A program made the position numbers and the translations under genes. Shown one piece after another: positions 18,478 through 26,138 of a DNA stretch of 64,000 nucleotides. The stretch's first letter is position 1, and every line of letters begins with the position of its first letter. The DNA is taken from the NCBI GenBank assembly GCA_020632665.1, contig JACKFC010000012.1, positions 1 through 64,000 of the forward strand, in the 5' to 3' direction. The stretch is from Deltaproteobacteria bacterium (GTDB taxonomy: Bacteria > Myxococcota_A > UBA9042). The notes under the pieces were generated by a model that did no database searches, was not told where the DNA came from, and saw nothing but the letters and a program-made list of their open reading frames with translations.

Positions 18478-19154
18478 CGCGTTCCGCCGCTCCCTTCGCG
18501 GCAGCCATGCCGGCGCAAGAGCGCACGCGCGGCCAGCACTCTCTCCACGTACCACTGATTCGGCGGTAGCCGGCCCGCGCGGCGTGCGCGGGCGACGCGG
18601 CTCGCGCCGGTATTGTACGCAGCGATGGCGTCGATCTCGGAGCCTTCGAAGCGGCGCAGCAGCCGCGCGAGGAAGGCGGCGGCAGCGTCGAGCGCGCAGT
18701 CGTCGTCTTCCGGATCGTCACAGCCGAAGGCCCGCGCGGTGGCAGGCAGCAGCTGCATCGGACCGCGCGCGCCGGCGGAGGAGCGGGCGTCCGAGGCGAA
18801 GCCGCTCTCGACCCAAGCGATCGCGAGCAGCGTGGCCGGATCGAGCGCGTGGCGCCGGGCTGCGGCGCGCGCCGGTGGATCGAGCGCACGGCAGCGATCG
18901 GCACGCGCTGGATCGAGGGTGATCAACGCGGCGCGGGCCCGGGCCCGTCGCGGTGCGCTGTCGATCTCCTCGGTCGCGTCTTCGCTGATCGCGCCGGGCC
19001 CGGCGTCCGGCGGTCGCACCACAGCCCGCGGCGCGCCCACCGCAGGCTTGGCCTGCTGCGCCGAACCGCAACCAGCGACGAACACCAGGAGCCCGGCGAG
19101 GAGCCAGCGCCAGGAGGCATGTCGAGGGTCGAGTTGGCAAAGGGAGCGCGACAC
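18474..19154 (-). CDS. Lytic transglycosylase-fold lipoprotein (SLT domain)
   Basis: Cleaves peptidoglycan glycan strands, probably at the outer membrane or in the periplasm. Lipobox VFVAGC, an Ala/Arg-rich linker, then a Slt-type domain with the catalytic Glu in WVESGF, followed by GPMQLLPATA and AYNTG. The start is uncertain. GTG 19154 gives 226 aa with the lipobox Cys at residue 30, and a TATGCT box lies 6 nt upstream. An ATG at 19202 would put 45 residues before the Cys, too long for a signal peptide. The stop codon (18474-18476) lies inside the right arm of the repeat element, so the last residues may have changed when it inserted. Confidence 0.82.
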   Translation of the reverse strand: MSRSLCQLDPRHASWRWLLAGLLVFVAGCGSAQQAKPAVGAPRAVVRPPDAGPGAISEDATEEIDSAPRRARARAALITLDPARADRCRALDPPARAAARRHALDPATLLAIAWVESGFASDARSSAGARGPMQLLPATARAFGCDDPEDDDCALDAAAAFLARLLRRFEGSEIDAIAAYNTGASRVARARRAGRLPPNQWYVERVLAARALLRRHGCREGSGGTR

Positions 19155-19160
19155 CCACCA

Positions 19161-19188
19161 AGCATACGAATTCCAGCGTAGCCGTCGA
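19161..19188 (-). promoter_or_regulatory. Possible promoter of the transglycosylase gene
   Basis: Minus strand -10 TATGCT (19166-19161), with TCGACG (19188-19183) 16 bp upstream as a weak -35. The -10 ends 6 nt before the GTG start, which would make the message leaderless. Confidence 0.4.
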
Positions 19189-19293
19189 CCTTCGCGCCAC
19201 ATCGCTGTGGACCGAGCGGCGATGGTGGACTAAGCTTCGCGCCCGCTTCGCACCAAGGGTCACCGGCCGCGAAGCCACTGCGAGGACGAGAGC

Positions 19294-20019
19294 ATGGGCC
19301 TATTCGATTTCTTCACCGGGGGCGGCGATCCGCAAAAGCAGATCGAGAAGCACCGCAAGCGCCTCACCGATCGCTTCCGCCAGACCTACGAGCGCTACGA
19401 GGCGATGGACGCGCTCGCCAAGATGGCGACGTCGGACGCCTACGCCGCGCTCCTCGCCCGCTTCACGATCCGCGTCGACGGACCGACGGTCGACGAGGAA
19501 GAGAAGACCTATTGCTACGACCTGCTCCGCAACGCGGGGGAGGCCGCCGTGGCGCCGATCGAGGCCTTCATCGCGAAGAATACGGCCGTCTACTTCCCGC
19601 TGCGGGCGCTGCGTGAGGTCGCCGGCGACGACCGCGCCGTCGATGCGCTGCTCGCGGCGATGGACGATTGCGACCCGGGCTACCACGAGGGGCTCGAGCG
19701 GCTGCGTGAGATCGTCAGCAACCTGCGCGATTTCCAGCACGAGCGGGTGCGCGCTGCGCTCGCGACGCTGGTCGACAGCCGTTCGGACGAGATCCGCTTC
19801 TTCGCCCTCGACGGCCTCGCCAGCTACCCGAGCGACCAGATCGCGCCGCTCTTCGTGACCCGGCTGGTCGAGGACGAGTCGCAGCGGGTTCGCGCCCTGA
19901 TCTGCGAGCTGGCGATCGAGCACGATCTGGACTTCAACGAACACCGCGACGCCCTCGCCGGTCGGCTCGGTGAGCAATACCGGCTCGGCGACGACGGCCG
20001 CATCCAACGCAACGTCTGA
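19294..20019 (+). CDS. HEAT-repeat domain protein
   Basis: 241 aa, cytoplasmic (no signal peptide or TM). After a charged coiled N-terminus (DPQKQIEKHRKRLTDRFRQ), pairs of amphipathic helices recur (YEAMDALAKMAT, PLRALREVAGDDRAVDALLA, ALATLVDSRSDEIRFFALDG, RVRALICELAIEH), typical of HEAT/Armadillo scaffolds. It probably serves as a protein-binding platform; the partner is unknown. It precedes greA by 38 bp and may be cotranscribed with greA and tsaE. Confidence 0.75.
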   Translation: MGLFDFFTGGGDPQKQIEKHRKRLTDRFRQTYERYEAMDALAKMATSDAYAALLARFTIRVDGPTVDEEEKTYCYDLLRNAGEAAVAPIEAFIAKNTAVYFPLRALREVAGDDRAVDALLAAMDDCDPGYHEGLERLREIVSNLRDFQHERVRAALATLVDSRSDEIRFFALDGLASYPSDQIAPLFVTRLVEDESQRVRALICELAIEHDLDFNEHRDALAGRLGEQYRLGDDGRIQRNV

Positions 20020-20057
20020 TCCACCGAGAACACGAGAAGAAGAAAGGGAAGGACACG

Positions 20058-20540
20058 ATGTCGACGACGGTACCGATGACCCCGCCGGGGCTGGAGAAGC
20101 TTCACCGCCAACTGCGCCACCTGCTCGAAGTCGAGCGGCCGCAGAACGTGCGCGATATCGAGGTCGCGCGCGAGCACGGTGATCTGCGTGAGAACGCCGA
20201 ATACCACGCGGCGAAAGAGCGGCAGGGACAGATCGACGGCCAGATGAAGTGGCTGGAGAACCTCATCGCCTCGGCGCAGGTCATCGACCCGACCACGCTC
20301 TCGGGCGACCGCGTCGTCTTCGGCGCCACCGTGACGCTGATCGACATCGACGCCGATGACGCCGAACCGGTCCGCTACAAGATCGTCGGCGAGCACGAGA
20401 GCGACCTGAGCCAGGGCCTGATCAGCTTCGCCTCGCCGATCGCGCGTGCGCTGATCGGCAAGAGCGAGGGCGACGAGGTCACCGTCCGCACGCCAGGTGG
20501 CCAGCGGGTCTTCGAGATCGACTCGGTCGACTTCATCTGA
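20058..20540 (+). CDS. greA: Transcription elongation factor GreA-family protein
   Basis: Rescues backtracked RNA polymerase by stimulating transcript cleavage. 160 aa: an N-terminal coiled coil with the acidic tip motif HGDLRENAEYHAAKE (the Asp and Glu that coordinate catalytic Mg) and a C-terminal FKBP-like domain with ISFASPIARALIGKSEGDEV. Start at an ATG after AAGAAGAAAGGGAAGGA. tsaE follows after 8 bp. Confidence 0.92.
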   Translation: MSTTVPMTPPGLEKLHRQLRHLLEVERPQNVRDIEVAREHGDLRENAEYHAAKERQGQIDGQMKWLENLIASAQVIDPTTLSGDRVVFGATVTLIDIDADDAEPVRYKIVGEHESDLSQGLISFASPIARALIGKSEGDEVTVRTPGGQRVFEIDSVDFI

Positions 20541-20548
20541 GCCGGGCC

Positions 20549-21025
20549 GTGGACGCGCCGTGCCGAACGCTGGCGCTGCCCGACGACGACGCCACCCGCC
20601 GACTCGGCGCGCGCTTGGCCGAAGTGCTCGTGCCGGGCGATGTCGTGCTGCTTTCTGGCGACCTCGGAGCCGGCAAGACCACCTTGGTCCGCGGCCTGGC
20701 CGAGGCGCTCGGCGTCGACGCCAAGGCGGTGACGAGCCCGACCTTCGCCTTGTTGCAGTGGCACCCGACGGCAGCGCCGCGCCTGGACGGCGCCGCCTTG
20801 TTGCACGCGGATCTCTATCGCATCGATTCCGACCAAGGACTACAGGCGCTCGGCCTGCTCGACGACCTCGGCGCCGACGACGTCGTCGCCTGCATCGAGT
20901 GGCCGGAGCGGTTGCGACCGTGGCTGACGGACTTCGCGGTCTACGATCTCGCCCTGCGCAAAAGCGGCGAGGGCCGGCAAGCAACGCTCACCGGCCCCCG
21001 CGTTTCCGAACTCACCGACGGCTGA
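20549..21025 (+). CDS. tsaE: tRNA threonylcarbamoyladenosine biosynthesis ATPase TsaE
   Basis: ATPase partner of TsaB/TsaD in making t6A37 of ANN-decoding tRNAs. 158 aa from a GTG start without a clear Shine-Dalgarno, so translation may be coupled to greA 8 bp upstream. Walker A GDLGAGKTTLVRGLAEALG, then the switch motif VTSPTFALLQ and ADLYRID, and late CIEWPERL, all diagnostic of the family. It is convergent with the next gene, with 2 bp between the stop codons. Confidence 0.92.
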   Translation: MDAPCRTLALPDDDATRRLGARLAEVLVPGDVVLLSGDLGAGKTTLVRGLAEALGVDAKAVTSPTFALLQWHPTAAPRLDGAALLHADLYRIDSDQGLQALGLLDDLGADDVVACIEWPERLRPWLTDFAVYDLALRKSGEGRQATLTGPRVSELTDG

Positions 21026-21027
21026 AG

Positions 21028-21765
21028 CTATTTGCCTGCCTTCGGGCTGTCGCTGGCCTTCACGTCCGGGTTCTCCTGTTGCACGAAGCGCCAAAAGGTC
21101 CCGAGGAAGCGCTTGGTCAGCTTGTCCTTGCGGGTCGCGCTCTTGTCCGATTTGGCGATCAGCTTGCCGAGCCGGCCGTTGAGGTTGGCCAAAGCTTGGT
21201 GGCTGGCCTCGATCTGCGCGTAGAGCGGATCCTGGGTGAGCGAGCCTTCGGCGACCTGCTTCGACATCAGGTCGATCTGCTTCTCGATCGCGACGACGAC
21301 CAGGCGCTCCTGCTCCTGATTGCTGTCGGTCTCGATCGCCTTGGCGATATCGGTCCGCGCGCCGTCGATAATCGACTTGAACGCGTCGGTGTAGCGATCG
21401 ACCGCGTAGTCCGCCAGCTTGTCGCTGTATTGCGAGATCATCGAGGCGATCATCTCGCGCACCAAGCGTGGAACCTCCGCGCTGACCGAGTCGCCGACAT
21501 AGCGCGCCAGCGCCGGGGCCTCGGTGCGGACCGTCTCCGAGGCGCTGCGCTTCATCGACGGGATATAGGCTTCGACCAAGCCGGTCGCGGTCATCGCCAT
21601 ATTGTCGGGTTTGGTCCAGTAGACGAATTGCCGATCCAGCCACGTCATGTAGCCGGCGACGATCAAGACCATCAACGCCCCGAAAATCAGGCCGCTGCGG
21701 CGCTCCTTGTGCAGGCGGACGACCTCGGACTCGAGGTGGCTCCGCAAAATCTTCGCGTCACTCAT
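21028..21765 (-). CDS. Membrane-anchored helical protein, unknown function
   Basis: 245 aa; ATG at 21765 with GGAGG 7 nt upstream. A short cytoplasmic N-terminus (about 25 residues) precedes one TM helix (LIFGALMVLIVAGYM), and the rest (about residues 55-245) is predicted largely helical and charged, facing the periplasm. No catalytic motif seen. It follows the gene at 21782-22588 by 16 bp, and both share the layout cytoplasmic tail, single TM, long periplasmic helix. They may be a paralogous pair forming one complex. Confidence 0.7.
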   Translation of the reverse strand: MSDAKILRSHLESEVVRLHKERRSGLIFGALMVLIVAGYMTWLDRQFVYWTKPDNMAMTATGLVEAYIPSMKRSASETVRTEAPALARYVGDSVSAEVPRLVREMIASMISQYSDKLADYAVDRYTDAFKSIIDGARTDIAKAIETDSNQEQERLVVVAIEKQIDLMSKQVAEGSLTQDPLYAQIEASHQALANLNGRLGKLIAKSDKSATRKDKLTKRFLGTFWRFVQQENPDVKASDSPKAGK

Positions 21766-21781
21766 GCTCGTTCCTCCTCGC

Positions 21782-22588
21782 CTATTTGGCGCCAGCAGCT
21801 TTGGGGGCCTCGGCGGGCGCGGCGAAGAGGTCCGACTCTCCTCCGTCGCCCTTGAGGGCCTCGTCCAGGATCTCCAGCCAGAGCGCCAGGAGCTGCTCGG
21901 GCGTGATCTTCGTCTTCGCGTGGTGGCGACCTTCGGCGGCGTTGTCGGCCGCGCGCGCCTTGGCCTCCTTGTTCTGCGCCAGCACGAAGCCGTTGAGCGT
22001 CTGCTTGATCGCTTCGAGCTCCTTCAGGTGGCGGGCGAAGGTGGTGGTCAGGGTTTTGCCGGCCCAGGCCGAGAAGCCGTTCTGGAACGCGGCGAGAAGG
22101 CGCTCGACCCGCTTCGGATCTTTGCGCAGGTCGGGGAAGGCCTCGTAGAGCGACTCGGTCGCCGCGCTGTTGGCCTTCTCCAGCTTGCGCTGTAGCTGGC
22201 CTTCGAGGGTCTTCGGCAGCTCGTCGCCGAGCAGCTGCATCTCGGAATCGAGCCGCCCGGACAGCCGTTCGAACGCGCCATCGAGCTGGGTCGCGAACGC
22301 TTCGCCGACGACCGGTGCCACCTCCTCGCCGACCTCGGCAGCCGCCTTCTGCAGCTTCGGCAACACGCGGGTCGCCTGCTTCTCGAAGGCGACGCCCATG
22401 TCTTCGGCGCGAATCGCCTGGAACGTCGAGCGGATGTGCAGCACGGTTCCGGCGATGATGCAGAAGACGACGATCGGGATGACATAGCGCAACACTTTGA
22501 TATGTCGTTGTAACGATGCATGTCGTTCGGCGAGCGCGTCGTCGCCGAGCGCATCCAGCGCTGGTGGCCCCTGCAACCAGTCCATCAT
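21782..22588 (-). CDS. Membrane-anchored helical protein, unknown function
   Basis: 268 aa from the ATG at 22588 (GAGGG 4 nt upstream); a longer frame to 22693 is rejected because it would span the promoter. N-terminal cytoplasmic segment of about 35 residues, TM helix VIPIVVFCIIAGTVL, then long helices with heptad-like spacing (FEKQATRVLPKLQKAA and following) and an Ala/Pro tail. Same layout as the next gene in the operon. Function not recognised. Confidence 0.7.
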   Translation of the reverse strand: MMDWLQGPPALDALGDDALAERHASLQRHIKVLRYVIPIVVFCIIAGTVLHIRSTFQAIRAEDMGVAFEKQATRVLPKLQKAAAEVGEEVAPVVGEAFATQLDGAFERLSGRLDSEMQLLGDELPKTLEGQLQRKLEKANSAATESLYEAFPDLRKDPKRVERLLAAFQNGFSAWAGKTLTTTFARHLKELEAIKQTLNGFVLAQNKEAKARAADNAAEGRHHAKTKITPEQLLALWLEILDEALKGDGGESDLFAAPAEAPKAAGAK

Positions 22589-22624
22589 GGTTCCCTCCCC
22601 TGGACGCCCCCCCGGCGCCGCATG

Positions 22625-22663
22625 TGTCGCTTGAAGATACACCGACCTTGCTTCAAGCGACAA
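22625..22663 (-). promoter_or_regulatory. Promoter overlapped by a perfect 12-bp inverted repeat (operator candidate)
   Basis: TGTCGCTTGAAG (22625-22636) and its exact complement at 22651-22662 are separated by 14 bp. On the minus strand the same stretch holds -35 TTGTCG (22663-22658), an 18-bp spacer and -10 TATCTT (22639-22634), reading toward the gene pair at 21028-22588. One arm covers the -35 and the other touches the -10, as for a repressor site. Confidence 0.6.
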
Positions 22664-22763
22664 GTCCCCGTTGGCACCTTTGTTCGAACCCACGACCGCT
22701 GGCCGTTTGCGGCGGATGCGCTATGGTCGCGGCTACGCGGGACGCGAGTGCGAGGAGGTGGCG

Positions 22764-23807
22764 ATGGCAATCGGGCGCAGAATCCAGTGGACATGGGCGG
22801 TCGTCGTCGCCGGCGTCGTGCTCATGCTGCCTGGCCTCGTGCTCGCCCAACCGGCACCCGGTGCGGCGGCTGCGCAGCCGGTGCGGAACTTCGTCTGCCC
22901 GATCGACGGCACCCAGACCCAGGCCAAAGGCGCAGACGGGCGCGACACGACGCGGCGCTACTCCGACCTCGAGATGCCGACACGTGCCTATACGAATCTC
23001 GTGGTCGTCTGCCCGAAATGCGGCTACGCCATGTGGGCGGACGATTTCCAGCGGCCACCTTCCGGCGCCGTCGTCGACTACAGCCAGCGGGTGCTGAGCC
23101 GCTCGGCGCGCTCGGCGCATACCGATCCGGTAGCGGCCTACCAGCACCTGATGAACGTGCTGCACGTCCGCCGGGCGCCGCTCTCGGAGCAGATCGGCGC
23201 GGCGCTCTACTATACCTACGTGCTCAAGCGCGGCCGGCCCTACGGCGGCATGGATCCGAAGTTGGAGCGGCGGATCGTCGCCGGCCGCAAGCGCGTGCTG
23301 ACGCTGCTCGGCAAGGCGCTCGAGCGCGACCCACCGCGCCAGGTCCGCGCCCGGCTGGAGTGGACCTACCTTGCCGGGGAGCTCGCCCGCCTCACTGGCG
23401 ACGTCAAGAGCGCGAAGGCTGCGCTGCGCGGCGTCTGCGAAGCGCGGCGCGACGCTGGCTATACCATCGGCCGGCTGGCTTGCGAGATGGCTGACCGCGC
23501 CGACCGCGGCGAGACCTGGGAAGACTACCGCGACGGCGTCACCGACGTCCGTGGCATCGACGCCGCCGAGAAGGACGCCGAGCGGCGCAGGGCTGCGGCC
23601 GCGGCAGAGCGCGAGGCCGACGCCAAGCGCCAGACCGAGGAGAAGGCTGCAGCAGAGAAGGCCGCGGCAGCGAACGCAGCGGCAGAGAAGGCTGCGGCTG
23701 AGCGGGCCCGTGCGGCACAGAGGAACGGCGAGGCTGCGCCTGCGCCAGCACCGGCGACGCCGAGTGACGATCCCTACGCTCCACCGCCTCCGCCGATCGC
23801 GCGATGA
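22764..23807 (+). CDS. Exported protein with DUF2225-like zinc-binding region and Ala/Glu-rich coiled tail
   Basis: 347 aa; ATG 22764 with AGGAGG 5 nt upstream. Signal peptide VVVAGVVLMLPGLVLAQPA. Residues about 40-95 contain FVCPIDGT and VVVCPKCGYAMWADDF, two Cys pairs of the CPxC type as in DUF2225 proteins, probably binding zinc. A helical repeat-like middle (about 110-250, TPR-like in feel) follows. The tail is Ala/Glu/Lys/Arg-rich coiled coil and then Pro-rich. It is divergent from the TM/coiled-coil pair. Function unknown. Confidence 0.7.
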   Translation: MAIGRRIQWTWAVVVAGVVLMLPGLVLAQPAPGAAAAQPVRNFVCPIDGTQTQAKGADGRDTTRRYSDLEMPTRAYTNLVVVCPKCGYAMWADDFQRPPSGAVVDYSQRVLSRSARSAHTDPVAAYQHLMNVLHVRRAPLSEQIGAALYYTYVLKRGRPYGGMDPKLERRIVAGRKRVLTLLGKALERDPPRQVRARLEWTYLAGELARLTGDVKSAKAALRGVCEARRDAGYTIGRLACEMADRADRGETWEDYRDGVTDVRGIDAAEKDAERRRAAAAAEREADAKRQTEEKAAAEKAAAANAAAEKAAAERARAAQRNGEAAPAPAPATPSDDPYAPPPPPIAR

Positions 23808-23938
23808 GGGCGTTTGGGGACGACCGTCCGGCGTCTGGCCTTTTTCGAGACCGTGCAGTAGGCTCCCGCCGACGTCGGTCCAGCGCGGCTCGCCCGCCGC
23901 GACCGGAGGGGACACGACCCCTCGGAGAACGGAGAGCG

Positions 23939-24754
23939 ATGCGCAAGTCGAGCATGGCATTGCTGGCGACCCTCACCTTGGTGTGGTTCGCCTTGCCCGC
24001 GGTCAGCGCGGAAGCCCAGCCGGCCGATGCGCCCGCTGCGGCCCCGCCGGACAGCAAAGAATCCGAAGCGGCCAAGCCCGACCAGGCTCCGCCCGCGAAC
24101 ACCGCCCCGATGACCGGCAAGCGCAAGCGAGAGCGGCTCTCGGTCGAGCTGGCGCGCCAGGGCGAGGCCGAGTTGCGCAAGTCCGTGCGCGTCTTCCAGC
24201 AGCGCTACCTGTTGAAGGCGGGGCGCGTCGAGTTGTTGCTCGGCGGCGGAACGACCATCGGCGACCCGCTGGTCAACCACCTCTCGGCGGACGCTGGCTT
24301 GCTCTTCCACATCAACGAGGAGTGGGCCGTCGGCGGCTGGGGCAGCAAGCCCTTCGGCGAGGCCAACGAGACCTTCCTCGCGATCCAGCGCGACTTCGGC
24401 CTCTTCCCCGAGCGCTCGTTCATCCAGGGGATGGGCTTCGCCGAGGTGCAGTGGTCGCCCGTCTTCGGCAAGTTCTCCAGCTTCGGTGTGGCCGTGCTGC
24501 AGATGGACGCCTACCTACTCGCGGGTGCTGGCGCGCTGCGCACGACCATCGGTGAGGATATCAAGCCGGCCGGGCAGATCGGTGCAGGCCTGCGGATCCA
24601 TCTGCTCCGCGCGTTGACGCTCTCGTTCGAGATTCGCGACATCGTCTTCCAGGAGTCGTTCAAGCTCGGCGACCGGATGATGCAGCACCTCTTCGGCGGC
24701 GTGCGGATCGGTCTGTGGATCCCGCCCACCGTGCAGTACAGGTACCAGCGATGA
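23939..24754 (+). CDS. Outer-membrane beta-barrel protein (myxobacterial OMP family)
   Basis: 271 aa; ATG 23939 with GGAGAG 3-8 nt upstream. The signal peptide is cut near AEAQPA, followed by an Ala/Pro/Glu linker. The rest has alternating amphipathic strands (GRVELLLGGGTTIGDPLVNH, WAVGGWGSKPFGE, LTLSFEIRDIVFQESF) as in the outer membrane beta-barrel domain family common in myxobacteria. The last codon overlaps the start of the next barrel gene (ATGA), so the two are translationally coupled. Confidence 0.8.
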   Translation: MRKSSMALLATLTLVWFALPAVSAEAQPADAPAAAPPDSKESEAAKPDQAPPANTAPMTGKRKRERLSVELARQGEAELRKSVRVFQQRYLLKAGRVELLLGGGTTIGDPLVNHLSADAGLLFHINEEWAVGGWGSKPFGEANETFLAIQRDFGLFPERSFIQGMGFAEVQWSPVFGKFSSFGVAVLQMDAYLLAGAGALRTTIGEDIKPAGQIGAGLRIHLLRALTLSFEIRDIVFQESFKLGDRMMQHLFGGVRIGLWIPPTVQYRYQR

Positions 24755-25461
24755 AGTTCCGTCGCCTCGCAATCGCCCTGGTTGTCGTCGCGCTCGCGTC
24801 GATCTTCGCGCCCTCGCTCGCGCTGGCGGACGACGTCCTCGCCGGTGCCAAGCCCGTCCGTCGCTCGCTGCTGATGCGGGAGTCGCGCCACGAGGTCACC
24901 GGCCTGGCCGGCATGACGCTCGGCGACCCTTACGTCCGCAACATCCTGCTCGGCGCGCGCTACGACATGCACCTCTACGATTGGCTGAGCTTCGGCGGTC
25001 GGTTGCAGGTCGGCCTGCCGGTGACGACGGAGACCTACGACGAGGTCGACACCAAGGTCACCCGGACCAACGATACCTTCGCGATGGAAGCGACCAGCCT
25101 GCGCCTGCTCGGCCTGGCGCACGTCTCGGTGAGCCCCCTGGTCGGCAAGCTGCTGATCTTCGGAGAGTCGCCGACGCAATACGATATCCACGTCGACCTG
25201 CTCGGCGGCATCGCGGGCATCGGCAGCACCGGAGACGCGCTGACCTCCGGCGTCAGCCTGGCGCTCGGCGTCGGCGCTGGCTTCCGCTTGTTCTTCTCGG
25301 ACGTGCTCGCCCTGAACATGGGCCTCGAGACGCTGACCGCCGACCGCGCCCTGGCGGTGAACCGCGACAGCAAGGAAGCCGGCAAGAAGCTGCGCTTCAA
25401 CACGATGCTGACGATCGGCGTCTCGTTCTTCATGCCTCCGAAGGTTCGTCGCGGCCAGTAG
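24751..25461 (+). CDS. Outer-membrane beta-barrel protein, partner of the preceding gene
   Basis: 236 aa; the start ATG overlaps the stop of 23939-24754 by 4 nt. Signal peptide SLALADD, then the same strand pattern as its neighbour (GMTLGDPYVRNILLGARYD, FGGRLQVGLPVTTETYD, LTIGVSFFMPPKVRRGQ at the C-terminus). It is likely a paralog, and the two could form a hetero-complex in the outer membrane. Its 3' end overlaps the convergent CYTH gene by 32 bp. Confidence 0.8.
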   Translation: MKFRRLAIALVVVALASIFAPSLALADDVLAGAKPVRRSLLMRESRHEVTGLAGMTLGDPYVRNILLGARYDMHLYDWLSFGGRLQVGLPVTTETYDEVDTKVTRTNDTFAMEATSLRLLGLAHVSVSPLVGKLLIFGESPTQYDIHVDLLGGIAGIGSTGDALTSGVSLALGVGAGFRLFFSDVLALNMGLETLTADRALAVNRDSKEAGKKLRFNTMLTIGVSFFMPPKVRRGQ

Positions 25462-26122
25462 ACGCGAGCCCTTCGAGGAACCACGCATATTTCGATTGTT
25501 CACTGGGGGACGCGGCGACGCCGAGGTCCAAGAGCCGGGCGTAGAGCGCGCCTTCGAGCGCTGCCGCATCGGGGTGCTCGAGCTCGACTTCGAGCCGCGG
25601 CGTGCCGGCCGGGCCGAGGCTGTGGTCGAGGTCGATCGGCACCGTCCCTGCCCCACCGTCGAGCAGCGCCCGGGGTAGCTCGTAGGAGCGGCGCTCGTTG
25701 ATCAGCGCGCCGAGAGCGAAGAGCGCAGGCGCAGGTTCTGCGTCGCCGAGCAGCGGCCGTAGCGCGGCAGCCAGGGGCAGGACGTCCGGATCGACGCGGC
25801 TCGGTGCGCGCGCCCGGAAACGGGCGGCGAGGTCGGCGTCCAGCGGCGCCTCTCGCTCTTCGGTACGCATCAGGCCGGCGTGCAGGTTCGGCCGCGTCTT
25901 CAGCGTCGCGACGACGTGGTCGGGCTCGAAGCGCAACCGCAGCATCGCCCGCTGTGCCCGCAGCCGCAGGTCTGCGGTGTCGAGGTAGAGGTTGCGCTGG
26001 CTGCGCACGCGGCAGGAGGTTGCGGCGGCGTCGAGCCAGGTCCGCACCGCGTCGTATGCGGCTTGATCGGGCAGCATCAGCTTGAGCTCGACCTCGATCG
26101 GTGGGTCGTCGCTGGGCGGCAT
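25430..26122 (-). CDS. CYTH domain protein (triphosphate tunnel metalloenzyme fold)
   Basis: 230 aa, cytoplasmic. It begins with the family hallmark ExExK as IEVELKLML, followed by YLDTADLRLR (the conserved YFDT-like motif), LRLRF, ATLKTRP and late RLEVELEHPD. Members hydrolyse triphosphates such as PPPi, thiamine-PPP or polyphosphate; the substrate cannot be read from sequence. Last gene of the seven-gene operon, 16 bp after mgtE; its end overlaps the convergent barrel gene by 32 bp. Confidence 0.85.
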   Translation of the reverse strand: MPPSDDPPIEVELKLMLPDQAAYDAVRTWLDAAATSCRVRSQRNLYLDTADLRLRAQRAMLRLRFEPDHVVATLKTRPNLHAGLMRTEEREAPLDADLAARFRARAPSRVDPDVLPLAAALRPLLGDAEPAPALFALGALINERRSYELPRALLDGGAGTVPIDLDHSLGPAGTPRLEVELEHPDAAALEGALYARLLDLGVAASPSEQSKYAWFLEGLASTGRDEPSEA

Positions 26123-26138
26123 GCGAACCTCCGTGGCG

